A DNA stretch of 5,092 nucleotides from Pseudobdellovibrionaceae bacterium (GTDB taxonomy: Bacteria; Bdellovibrionota; Bdellovibrionia; Bdellovibrionales; JAMPXM01). The notes under the pieces are model-generated. The model had not been told where the DNA came from and searched no databases. It worked only from the letters and a program-made list of their open reading frames with translations. Within the stretch, counting starts at the first letter, position 1; every line of letters begins with the position of its first letter. The translations under genes and the position numbers were made by a program. This document shows, in pieces, positions 1 through 5,091 of the stretch. The stretch is from NCBI GenBank assembly GCA_913774795.1, contig CAJYIL010000553.1, forward strand, positions 1 to 5,092, given 5' to 3'.

Positions 1-272
1 CTCGTGAAGATCGCATACGGGCAAACAGCAAGCTCGAGTTCTCGCACGAACTCGAGCGCACCGTCGATCGGTGAAGCTGACAAAGCCCCTGCTCTTTCAT
101 GTTTTTCAATGATGGCGAGCGCATGTCGGCGAGCTTGATGATCGAGAGTTTCAATATGACTTAGAACATCGTCGTCACCATGAAGCCCGAGCTCGGACTT
201 CATGGCGGCGAAATCGATTTTCGAATCAACGAGCGTACCATCGAGATCGAAAACCAGGGCCTTGAATCTCAT
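1..272 (-). CDS. HAD-superfamily phosphatase, N-terminal part (runs off left edge)
   Basis: Only the first 90 residues lie in the window. Residues 7-16 read VFDLDGTLVD, the HAD motif I: Asp9 would be the nucleophile that forms the aspartyl-phosphate and Asp11 the general acid/base. A helical region follows (about residues 20-80) where the cap domain of subfamily I HADs sits. The fragment ends in YAIFT, which fits the strand before motif II, whose Thr/Ser (here Thr90) binds phosphate. This matches phosphoglycolate-phosphatase-like HAD hydrolases, soluble enzymes acting on small phosphorylated metabolites; the substrate cannot be told. The ATG is supported by a GGATG-type SD that begins at the stop of the upstream PfpI/DJ-1-like gene, with only 8 bases between the genes, so the two are probably cotranscribed. 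The catalytic Lys and the motif III-IV acidic residues lie outside the window. Confidence 0.85.
   Translation of the reverse strand, partial: MRFKALVFDLDGTLVDSKIDFAAMKSELGLHGDDDVLSHIETLDHQARRHALAIIEKHERAGALSASPIDGALEFVRELELAVCPYAIFT
32..57. repeat. Perfect 10-bp inverted repeat inside the HAD gene
   Basis: Arm 32-41 (GCTCGAGTTC) is the exact reverse complement of arm 48-57 (GAACTCGAGC), with a 6-base loop. It lies in the coding region, where it encodes a Leu-Glu-rich helix (ALEFVRELEL). No T-tract follows on either strand, so it does not look like an intrinsic terminator. It could form an mRNA hairpin or simply reflect the repeated Leu-Glu codons. Confidence 0.6.
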
Positions 273-280
273 TCCACATC

Positions 281-886
281 CTAGTGGCGAGTTGGTTGAG
301 TCTTTTCGTTTCTCGATTCAGTCGCCTTCGATTGCGATACCATTTCTTTCGATAGCGCATCAAGAATCGCCTGGTTAAAAGCCGGCAAATCGCCTGGATT
401 ACGGCTCGTGATCAGATTGCCGTCGACCGAACATTTCGTGTCGATCCACTCCGCGCCCGCGTTTTTAAGATCAGTCTTTAGTGACGGCCACGACGTGACG
501 GTTTTGCCTTTTACGATTCCGGCCTCGATCAGCGACCAGGGCCCATGGCAAATCGCCGCAATTGGTTTACCTGCTTCGTCGAACTCTTGGACAAACCGCA
601 TCGCTTGTTTGTTAATGCGAAGCTGGTCGGGATTAATAACTCCACCCGGGAGGACCAGCGCATCGAACTTTTCGACATCCGCGTCATCGACCACCATGTC
701 GACATCGATCTCTTTGCCCCAGTCTTTCTCGTTCCAGCCTTTGATCTTGCCGGTCTTCAGGGAAACGATTTTTACCTGAACGCCCGCATCTTTCATCGCT
801 TTCAAGGGCTCAAAAAGTTCTGATTGCTCGAACCCATCCGTTGCCAAAATCGCCACTGACTTTTCGCTCATCTTTTTGTCTGCCAT
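281..886 (-). CDS. PfpI/DJ-1 family protein (protease I / YhbO-like, class I glutamine amidotransferase fold)
   Basis: This 201-residue soluble protein has the full PfpI core. Residues 11-18 form the first strand (VAILATDG) and are followed by GFEQSE with Glu20, the conserved acidic partner. LPGG (79-82) comes next, and AICHGPW (111-117) carries the nucleophile-elbow Cys113 and His114. SRNPGDLPAF (161-170) is a typical family C-terminal signature. The family was first described as intracellular proteases (PfpI); some members have reported deglycase, glyoxalase or chaperone activity against stress damage. The exact activity here is not readable from sequence. A charged tail (about 182-201) extends past the usual end. 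The ATG has a strong AAAGGAG seven bases upstream (894-900). The gene lies 83 bp after the SDR gene and 8 bp before the HAD gene, all on the same strand, so a stress or metabolite-repair operon is plausible. Confidence 0.9.
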   Translation of the reverse strand: MADKKMSEKSVAILATDGFEQSELFEPLKAMKDAGVQVKIVSLKTGKIKGWNEKDWGKEIDVDMVVDDADVEKFDALVLPGGVINPDQLRINKQAMRFVQEFDEAGKPIAAICHGPWSLIEAGIVKGKTVTSWPSLKTDLKNAGAEWIDTKCSVDGNLITSRNPGDLPAFNQAILDALSKEMVSQSKATESRNEKTQPTRH

Positions 887-893
887 TTAATGA

Positions 894-900
894 CTCCTTT
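894..900 (-). promoter_or_regulatory. Ribosome binding site of the PfpI/DJ-1-like gene
   Basis: The minus strand reads AAAGGAG here, 7 bases before the ATG at 886. It is near-consensus spacing and fixes the start. Confidence 0.75.
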
Positions 901-969
901 TGCTTTAGCGGATCCACTGATCCTTAAGCCTTGTTGATTACCGTTCCTCAGAGACGAGCGGGTGATCGC

Positions 970-2397
970 TTAGAAAAAGAAACGTGCTGTTTCTGACTTA
1001 GTCGTGGCATCCACTCTCAGTGTGCCAGGCGCATCGAGACGATTGAGGTGTCTCGCGAAACTCTTCATGACAAGAACGTGCGCAATCGCCTGAGTGAAGC
1101 GATAGATCATCCAAGGCAGGGCCGGTGAAAAGTCGTGAATCGCCGCCAGCACATACTTCTTGTTGAGAACTTCTCGAAATTCGAGTCGACCACGATGGCT
1201 CGATGCTGCCAGTCGCCCACCAGTCACATAAAGCAGTTGCCGATCGGCCGTGCTTCGTTCGGGATGATGTCGGAGTTCGAGCATGACCCACTTCTTGGAG
1301 ACAACGCAGAATTGTACGAGATCACCTTCGACACGAACCTTCAGAAACGGGGCGAAAATCGTCGGTAGCCAGCGGATGTACAGCGCGGTCACCCACTCAG
1401 CCGACCGCCCGTGCGGTAAAGGAAGGCGCTGGACCGACCGAACGGTTTTACGGCCCACTCTCACGGGAGCGCTTTGGTGAGCCGCTTCTTTCTCAGGCTC
1501 GAGAGGAATGCCCACGATGAGTTGCGAATATGTTTTTCCGATCGGCACACGCTCCAAGATGTGCGAGGGCCTCGCGGTCATTTGGTGCTTCAGAGATTCG
1601 ACGAGCGGATAGACGAGCTCTTTTGGTGCGCCCGTGATTAGACGCACCCACAGCCTCGAAAGCGTCGGCGTGAAGAGGGGGACGGCGATAAACAGGCGCT
1701 TTCGACCCATCGCTCGAGCGGTTTCGCGCATCATCTCGACGTACGTGAGCGGCTCACACCCAGCGAGATCGTAAACGTGTTTCGAAGATTCTGTTCGACT
1801 CAACTCTACTCGAAGAGCTCGAACGACGGCTGGCAGATCAATGGGCGTCGTCAAAGTTTGGGTCCAGCGAGGGCAAACCATCACGGGTAAGCGAGAGACC
1901 AGACGCGTGAGAATCTGAAATGAAGATCCGCCTTGTCCGACGATGAGACCCGCCCTGAAAACCGTTACGGGAATTTTTGATCCCAGAAACGTCTCCTCGA
2001 CTTCGAGACGACTCTGCAGATGAAGCGAAAGATGATTTCGCTCAGGGATGAGGCCTGCCAGATAAACGATTCGCCGAGTCTTTGTGTTTTTAAGTCGACG
2101 AAGAAAGTTGTCGGCCAGAAGAAGATCGTAGTCTGCGAACGAACCTTGATCGAGCTTCGCCGTTGGGCCCATCGAGTGAACCAAATAATAGGCGACGTCG
2201 ACATCGTCTGGGACCGCCTCTTCGAGCGACTTGAGTGAAAACAGGTCACACGCTTTCCAACTTAAACGCGCATCGTGCGAAGGATGATCTTTTCTCGAGA
2301 GTGCGATAATTTCGATATCTTCGTTTTTTTCCAGGAGACTCGCGATCAGAGCCTGACCGACGTAGCCACTTCCACCGGCAATGACGACTTTAAGCAT
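970..2397 (-). CDS. Atypical SDR NAD(P)-binding protein with DUF2867-like C-terminal domain (YbjT-like)
   Basis: The N-terminal half (about 1-290) is an atypical short-chain dehydrogenase/reductase Rossmann domain. The dinucleotide-binding glycine motif GGSGYVG is at 8-14, ALSRK at 32-36 is where the NADP-selective basic residues lie, and YYLVHSMG at 70-77 is a block shared with E. coli YbjT-like proteins. VYLAGLIP (111-118) and VFRAGLIVG (146-154) follow. The canonical YxxxK active site is not evident, as in many atypical SDRs, so catalysis is uncertain. Residues about 320-455 resemble the DUF2867 domain found after such SDRs, ending in FSPALPWMIYRFTQAIAH (423-440). The 475-residue length matches the two-domain form. 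No signal peptide is seen. The ATG follows a strong GGAGGAGG at 2404-2412. The gene is divergent from the renalase-like gene and may be first in a transcript with the PfpI- and HAD-like genes. In several bacteria similar SDRs sit in light-regulated photolyase/carotenoid clusters (recollection, not checked). Confidence 0.85.
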   Translation of the reverse strand: MLKVVIAGGSGYVGQALIASLLEKNEDIEIIALSRKDHPSHDARLSWKACDLFSLKSLEEAVPDDVDVAYYLVHSMGPTAKLDQGSFADYDLLLADNFLRRLKNTKTRRIVYLAGLIPERNHLSLHLQSRLEVEETFLGSKIPVTVFRAGLIVGQGGSSFQILTRLVSRLPVMVCPRWTQTLTTPIDLPAVVRALRVELSRTESSKHVYDLAGCEPLTYVEMMRETARAMGRKRLFIAVPLFTPTLSRLWVRLITGAPKELVYPLVESLKHQMTARPSHILERVPIGKTYSQLIVGIPLEPEKEAAHQSAPVRVGRKTVRSVQRLPLPHGRSAEWVTALYIRWLPTIFAPFLKVRVEGDLVQFCVVSKKWVMLELRHHPERSTADRQLLYVTGGRLAASSHRGRLEFREVLNKKYVLAAIHDFSPALPWMIYRFTQAIAHVLVMKSFARHLNRLDAPGTLRVDATTKSETARFFF

Positions 2398-2403
2398 GAT
2401 CTT

Positions 2404-2412
2404 CCTCCTCCC
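2404..2412 (-). promoter_or_regulatory. Ribosome binding site of the SDR gene
   Basis: The minus strand reads GGGAGGAGG, with 6 bases between it and the ATG at 2397. This is a very strong SD and suggests efficient translation. Confidence 0.8.
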
Positions 2413-2476
2413 TAATTATCGGCGGCCAGAGTCGTGCAATCACTGGAAACTCGGAGTATGAACGAAACGGCAAGAG

Positions 2477-2482
2477 TGGGAG
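2477..2482 (+). promoter_or_regulatory. Ribosome binding site that decides the GTG start of the renalase-like gene
   Basis: TGGGAG lies 6 bases before the GTG at 2489. The glycine-rich FAD motif begins only a few residues in, as expected, which supports this start over a later one. Confidence 0.6.
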
Positions 2483-2488
2483 TTTAGA

Positions 2489-3406
2489 GTGAAGTTAACG
2501 ATCATCGGAGCAGGCCTCAGCGGATTAATGCTCGCAGTGAAGCGAGCGAATGATGACGACGTCACGGTCTTTGATAAGGCTCGAGGTGTGGGCGGCCGAA
2601 TGGCCACCCGACGAACTGACCACTCAAAATTCGATCACGGGGCTCAGTTCTATCGAAAACGAGAGGCCTTGGACGATCTGCACTCGCGCTGGCTCGAACG
2701 AGGACTGTCGCAACTTTGGTTTACAGAAAACGGAATTGAGCATTATTGTTCTGCGGAGGGCATGACCGCTTTCGCGAAGGACCTTGCCCGCGACGTGAAG
2801 GTCGAGCTGAATGAACGACTCCTCACTGTTTCCAAGATCGACGAATCATGGGTGAGCGAGTTCGAATCAGGCAAGCGCGTGATTTCTGACTCTCTCGTGA
2901 TAACGGCACCGCTCCCACAGGCCATCGACATTTTGAAAGCGAGCCGAATCGAACCTTCAAATGAACTTTTAAATGTGAGTTACACGAAAGCGATCGTTTT
3001 TTTGTTCGAAAACGTCGCTGAAAATTTCTCATTTAGTCGCCATGGTTACGTAGAACCGAGTTCGTCTTCAATTTTTTCTATCGCCGACCAACGAGCCAAG
3101 GGACTCTCGAAGACGCGTTCATTGACCGTGACGATGAAACCCGACTTTAGTGAACAGCTCTATGAGGCATCAGACGACGTCCTCATCGCACGAGTTCGTG
3201 ACGAATTGACGACAGTCGCTAGCGGCTTCGAATCGACTTCCGTTCAAGTCAAAAAGTGGCGGTACTGCCAGGTGAGAAACCATTTGAGTTTAGGATTCTG
3301 GGAAATTGCGCCGCGACTCTTCCTAGCAGGGGATTCCTTTGGCGGCGCGAGCCTCAACGGCGCGGCTCGTAGCGCGACCGCCCTGATCGATAGATTGAAC
3401 GTTTAA
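2489..3406 (+). CDS. Renalase-like FAD-dependent oxidoreductase (COG3380 type)
   Basis: This 305-residue flavoprotein opens with the dinucleotide-binding motif IIGAGLSG (5-12). FDKARGVGGRMATRR (28-42) and FDHGAQFY (48-55) follow, a pair of signatures typical of the renalase branch of the amine-oxidase-like FAD family. KWRY is at 256-259, and LFLAGDSFGGASLNGAARSA (277-296) is the C-terminal FAD-binding block. Bacterial renalases are known to oxidise the aberrant 2- and 6-dihydro isomers of NAD(P)H back to NAD(P)+ with O2, making H2O2: a metabolite-repair reaction in the cytosol. That role is inferred here from family membership. The length is normal and no truncation is seen. The start is GTG with a TGGGAG SD six bases upstream. 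The gene is divergent from the NAD(P)-binding SDR and lies 109 bp before the rhodopsin on the same strand, so readthrough into the rhodopsin is possible. A related but uncharacterised FAD oxidoreductase activity cannot be excluded. Confidence 0.85.
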   Translation: MKLTIIGAGLSGLMLAVKRANDDDVTVFDKARGVGGRMATRRTDHSKFDHGAQFYRKREALDDLHSRWLERGLSQLWFTENGIEHYCSAEGMTAFAKDLARDVKVELNERLLTVSKIDESWVSEFESGKRVISDSLVITAPLPQAIDILKASRIEPSNELLNVSYTKAIVFLFENVAENFSFSRHGYVEPSSSSIFSIADQRAKGLSKTRSLTVTMKPDFSEQLYEASDDVLIARVRDELTTVASGFESTSVQVKKWRYCQVRNHLSLGFWEIAPRLFLAGDSFGGASLNGAARSATALIDRLNV

Positions 3407-3468
3407 CGCTTGTCGTTCTCGCCACGATTGCGTTTTGCTCTGGCCGCTTTTCGCGACTTTGATTTTGA

Positions 3469-3498
3469 TGAGCTGTTGCTAATGCATTTAACAGCTCA
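3469..3498. repeat. Perfect 9-bp inverted repeat upstream of the rhodopsin (possible operator or leader hairpin)
   Basis: Arm 3469-3477 (TGAGCTGTT) pairs exactly with arm 3490-3498 (AACAGCTCA), separated by 12 bases. The spacer itself contains the 8-base palindrome AATGCATT (3481-3488), centred within one base of the outer repeat's centre. It ends 9 bases before the SD (3508). No T-tract follows, so it is not a typical terminator. The symmetry suits a dimeric regulator site or a 5' leader hairpin. No known regulator could be matched. Confidence 0.6.
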
Positions 3499-3507
3499 AC
3501 CATTATC

Positions 3508-3513
3508 GAGGAG
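3508..3513 (+). promoter_or_regulatory. Ribosome binding site of the rhodopsin, unusually close to the ATG
   Basis: GAGGAG sits only 2 bases before the ATG at 3516 (4 bases if only GAGG pairs). The upstream frame is closed by a TAA at 3489-3491 with no other start codon between. The next in-frame candidate (TTG at 3531) is too far from the SD. So ATG 3516 is the start despite the tight spacing. Confidence 0.6.
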
Positions 3514-3515
3514 TT

Positions 3516-4277
3516 ATGGGTTTAAGTGAATTGACGCTCGGCCAATATCAAACCGTTTACAACGCACTCTCATTCGTCATCGCAAGCTTTCTCGGCGCGC
3601 TGACTTACTTCATCCTGACGCGTAACGAAGTTTCGCCGAAATATCGGAGTGCAGCTACGATCGCCTCGGTTATCATGGTCATCGCGGGCTACCACTATTT
3701 CCGGATCATGAATAGCTGGACTGAGGCATTCAAACCCGAGAATAACCTCTACCACCCGACTGGTCTGTATTTTAACTCGAGCTACCGTTATATCGATTGG
3801 CTTTTAACGGTCCCGCTGCTCGCTGCCGAATTGGCGATCGTGACATGTTCAGATCGCGCGCGCAGTGTTTCGAGCCTCGCGAAATATACGATTGCGGCAG
3901 GTCTGATGATTGTTCTTGGTTTGGTTGGTGAACTTTCGACTGACTCCACCCAGCGAACGATTTGGGCGGTGCTTTCGACGATTCCATTCATCTACTTACT
4001 GGTGTCGTTGTGGATCGAGATCGGAAAAAATCTTCCGAACATCCCGGAATCGGCTCGCCGAAGCGCCTCGAACCTGCGGTACCTGCTCGTCGCGACGTGG
4101 GGCGTTTACCCGATCGTCTACATGTTCCCAGATTTAAAACTCACTTCCGCCAACTGGTTTGTCGCAGGACAAGTTGGATTTTGCACAGCTGACGTCTTCG
4201 CAAAAGCGTTGTTTAGCTTGATCATTCACTGGATCGCCGTGGCGCGCTCGCGGGCCGAAGGCTTTAAGGCAGCATGA
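3516..4277 (+). CDS. Xanthorhodopsin-like light-driven proton pump (microbial rhodopsin)
   Basis: This complete 253-residue type I rhodopsin has seven hydrophobic helices, roughly at 12-36, 47-67, 88-110, 122-139, 147-168, 186-205 and 212-243. Helix C reads RYIDWLLTVPLLAAE: Asp94 is the Schiff-base counterion/proton acceptor, Thr98 follows, and Glu105 is the cytoplasmic proton donor (the DTE pattern of proteorhodopsin-type proton pumps). Leu102 is at the spectral-tuning site, where Leu goes with green absorption. Helix B has GYHYFRI with His60, the counterion partner. Helix G has Asp226 and Lys230 (ADVFAKALF), the retinal Schiff-base lysine. The blocks GQYQTVYN, PKYRSA and IAGYHYFRIMNSW match Salinibacter xanthorhodopsin (recalled) better than SAR86-type proteorhodopsin. 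In WAVLSTIPF (150-158), Ala151 lies where xanthorhodopsin has Gly156, the residue that opens the carotenoid-antenna groove. It would pump H+ out across the inner membrane. The retinal-forming gene blh converges on it, overlapping by 52 bp. Confidence 0.96.
   Translation: MGLSELTLGQYQTVYNALSFVIASFLGALTYFILTRNEVSPKYRSAATIASVIMVIAGYHYFRIMNSWTEAFKPENNLYHPTGLYFNSSYRYIDWLLTVPLLAAELAIVTCSDRARSVSSLAKYTIAAGLMIVLGLVGELSTDSTQRTIWAVLSTIPFIYLLVSLWIEIGKNLPNIPESARRSASNLRYLLVATWGVYPIVYMFPDLKLTSANWFVAGQVGFCTADVFAKALFSLIIHWIAVARSRAEGFKAA
4226..4277. other. 52-bp tail-to-tail overlap of rhodopsin and blh coding regions
   Basis: The rhodopsin stop TGA is at 4275-4277 on the plus strand and the blh stop TGA is the complement of 4226-4228. 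Both strands therefore code here: the end of rhodopsin helix G and its cytoplasmic tail on one, the C-terminal tail of Blh on the other. There is no space between the genes for a terminator, so the two mRNAs should have complementary 3' ends. Confidence 0.9.
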
Positions 4278-5032
4278 TCTAAAAGAGGTCTCGTTAAAAT
4301 ATGACCGACCGAGATGGCTGCGACGAAACTCGCGGCCATTTCTTTTGAGTGAGCGAATCCGAACAGCAAGATGATCGCCGCGCCAATCGAGAGAGGCGCG
4401 GTCACGGCGAGTGCTCTTTTCGCCGTCAGACCGAGCTCAATTCGTTGCTCGATAAACGAATCGAGTGAATGCCAGTAAACAAAGAAGAGCCCAAAGCCGA
4501 TCCAGATAGGCAAAAGCCAGAGACCAAGAAGGAGGGCGGCGACTTCAGCCGTCTTGCGTTTGGTTTGAGTCAATGCGACTGCGAGCAACGTTGCTGTTTG
4601 AAAGATCAAAATCGCGGCCACGTCATCCGAGCCCGCAGATCGCAGGCCCGTGAAATTCTCGATCAGACGCCAAGCCTGCTGCGAATTTGCCGCGAAAGAA
4701 GTCATGATCACTGCAGCTCCGAGAGCGGTGGAGATGCCAACTCCACTTTCGGGAAGCAACTCTTGACCGAAATGAATTGCCGAAAGAATGAGAAATAAGC
4801 CGAGCGCAGCGATCGGGCTGATGCGAACTAAGACGAGAAAGCTAAAAGCGATTCCAAGATAGCCCACGAGAAAAACAGCAAGCGAACCGCCTCTTTTTTT
4901 GATCAACGCAAAGTCAAAGGCCCCGTGCTGAAGACCGACGAGCGCAAAGCCGACCACGGTGATCGCCACTCCCGCCGACGGTGAGACAAGCGAAAGGGCC
5001 GCGACAAGAAAAAAGAGGAGGTGGCCTTTCAA
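4226..5032 (-). CDS. blh: Brp/Blh-type beta-carotene 15,15'-dioxygenase (retinal-forming)
   Basis: This 268-residue, very hydrophobic membrane protein has about eight or more candidate membrane segments. Blh enzymes cleave beta-carotene centrally with O2 to give two all-trans-retinals, using an Fe(II) held by histidines. Visible family landmarks are GLQHGAFDF (33-41, His36), normally GLPHG.D; SAIHFGQE (84-91, His87); YWHSLDSF (186-193, His188); and SVGHILTR (241-248, His244). The frequent second His four residues after the third landmark (HSxxH) is Ser192 here, although some Bacteroidota homologues, as I recall, look similar. The start is TTG (5030-5032), supported by AGGGG six bases upstream; the frame is closed by a TGA at 5063-5065 with no ATG or GTG between. 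The role in supplying retinal to the adjacent rhodopsin follows from family and context. Its last 16 codons plus stop lie antisense to the rhodopsin 3' end. No lycopene or carotene synthesis gene is in the window. Confidence 0.88.
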   Translation of the reverse strand: MKGHLLFFLVAALSLVSPSAGVAITVVGFALVGLQHGAFDFALIKKRGGSLAVFLVGYLGIAFSFLVLVRISPIAALGLFLILSAIHFGQELLPESGVGISTALGAAVIMTSFAANSQQAWRLIENFTGLRSAGSDDVAAILIFQTATLLAVALTQTKRKTAEVAALLLGLWLLPIWIGFGLFFVYWHSLDSFIEQRIELGLTAKRALAVTAPLSIGAAIILLFGFAHSKEMAASFVAAISVGHILTRPLLDHAALKPSARERATAIQ

Positions 5033-5091
5033 TCGACACCCCTGTAGTAGCGCCCGCGCGGGTCACGACCTGTGAAGAACAAAAGAGCTTG
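5029..5091 (-). CDS. Possible 3' end of an unidentified gene upstream of blh (runs off right edge)
   Basis: An open frame enters from the right edge and codes about 20 residues ending FTGRDPRGRYYRGVD, then TGA at 5029-5031. That stop overlaps the blh TTG start as TTGA, the TTG version of the common ATGA coupling overlap, and the blh SD lies inside this frame. Twenty open codons can easily occur by chance and I do not recognise the sequence. A carotenoid gene such as a lycopene cyclase would fit the position, but nothing in the residues shows it. Confidence 0.35.
   Translation of the reverse strand, partial: QALLFFTGRDPRGRYYRGVD
5039..5043 (-). promoter_or_regulatory. Ribosome binding site that decides the TTG start of blh
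   Basis: The minus strand reads AGGGG with 6 bases to TTG at 5032. As no ATG or GTG exists between the upstream in-frame stop (5063-5065) and the first conserved motif's expected distance, this SD makes TTG the best start. Confidence 0.55.

Larger units (their letters stand above)
2398..2488. promoter_or_regulatory. Divergent intergenic region between SDR and renalase-like genes
   Basis: This 91-bp region must hold the starts of both divergent transcripts unless the promoters lie inside the genes. No convincing -35/-10 pair could be assigned on either strand. A GATAAT on the minus strand (2415-2420) is too close to the SD. A nine-codon open frame (ATG at 2458, stop at 2485-2487) ends one base before the renalase-like GTG start. 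Confidence 0.4.
3407..3515 (+). promoter_or_regulatory. Leader/intergenic region before the rhodopsin gene
   Basis: This 109-bp gap follows the renalase-like stop. It has no gene I can support and no hairpin followed by a T-run. Its right half contains the 3469-3498 inverted repeat and the rhodopsin SD. A rhodopsin promoter may lie here, but I could not assign a well-spaced -35/-10 pair. Confidence 0.4.

Noticed and set aside
408..779. Plus-strand 123-codon open frame opposite the PfpI/DJ-1-like gene (and another at 545-823).
   Set aside because: Both are antisense to a gene with clear catalytic motifs, lack SD support and do not resemble a known protein.
910..923. GGATC-CACT-GATCC inverted repeat between the SDR and PfpI/DJ-1-like genes as a terminator.
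   Set aside because: The stem is only 5 bp and there is no T-run after it on the transcribed strand.
2415..2439. Minus-strand GATAAT with an upstream TTGCAC as a promoter for the SDR gene.
   Set aside because: The spacing is about 13 bases, too short, and the transcript would start inside the SD.
3403..3491. Minus-strand open stretch rich in Lys, Arg and Ser in the renalase-rhodopsin gap.
   Set aside because: It has no start codon between its upstream stop and its own stop (3403-3405), so it cannot be supported as a small gene.
3474..3493. TGT...ACA inside the rhodopsin upstream repeat as a PpsR/CrtJ-type light/redox operator.
   Set aside because: The half-sites are 14 bases apart, not the 12 of that consensus, and no PpsR context is visible.
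4469..4798. Plus-strand 109-codon open frame opposite blh.
   Set aside because: It is highly charged, has no good SD and lies fully antisense to a gene with recognisable Blh motifs.
5053..5062. CCCGCGCGGG palindrome upstream of blh as a regulator site.
   Set aside because: It is short, GC-only and lies in a stretch that may be coding; nothing else supports a function.
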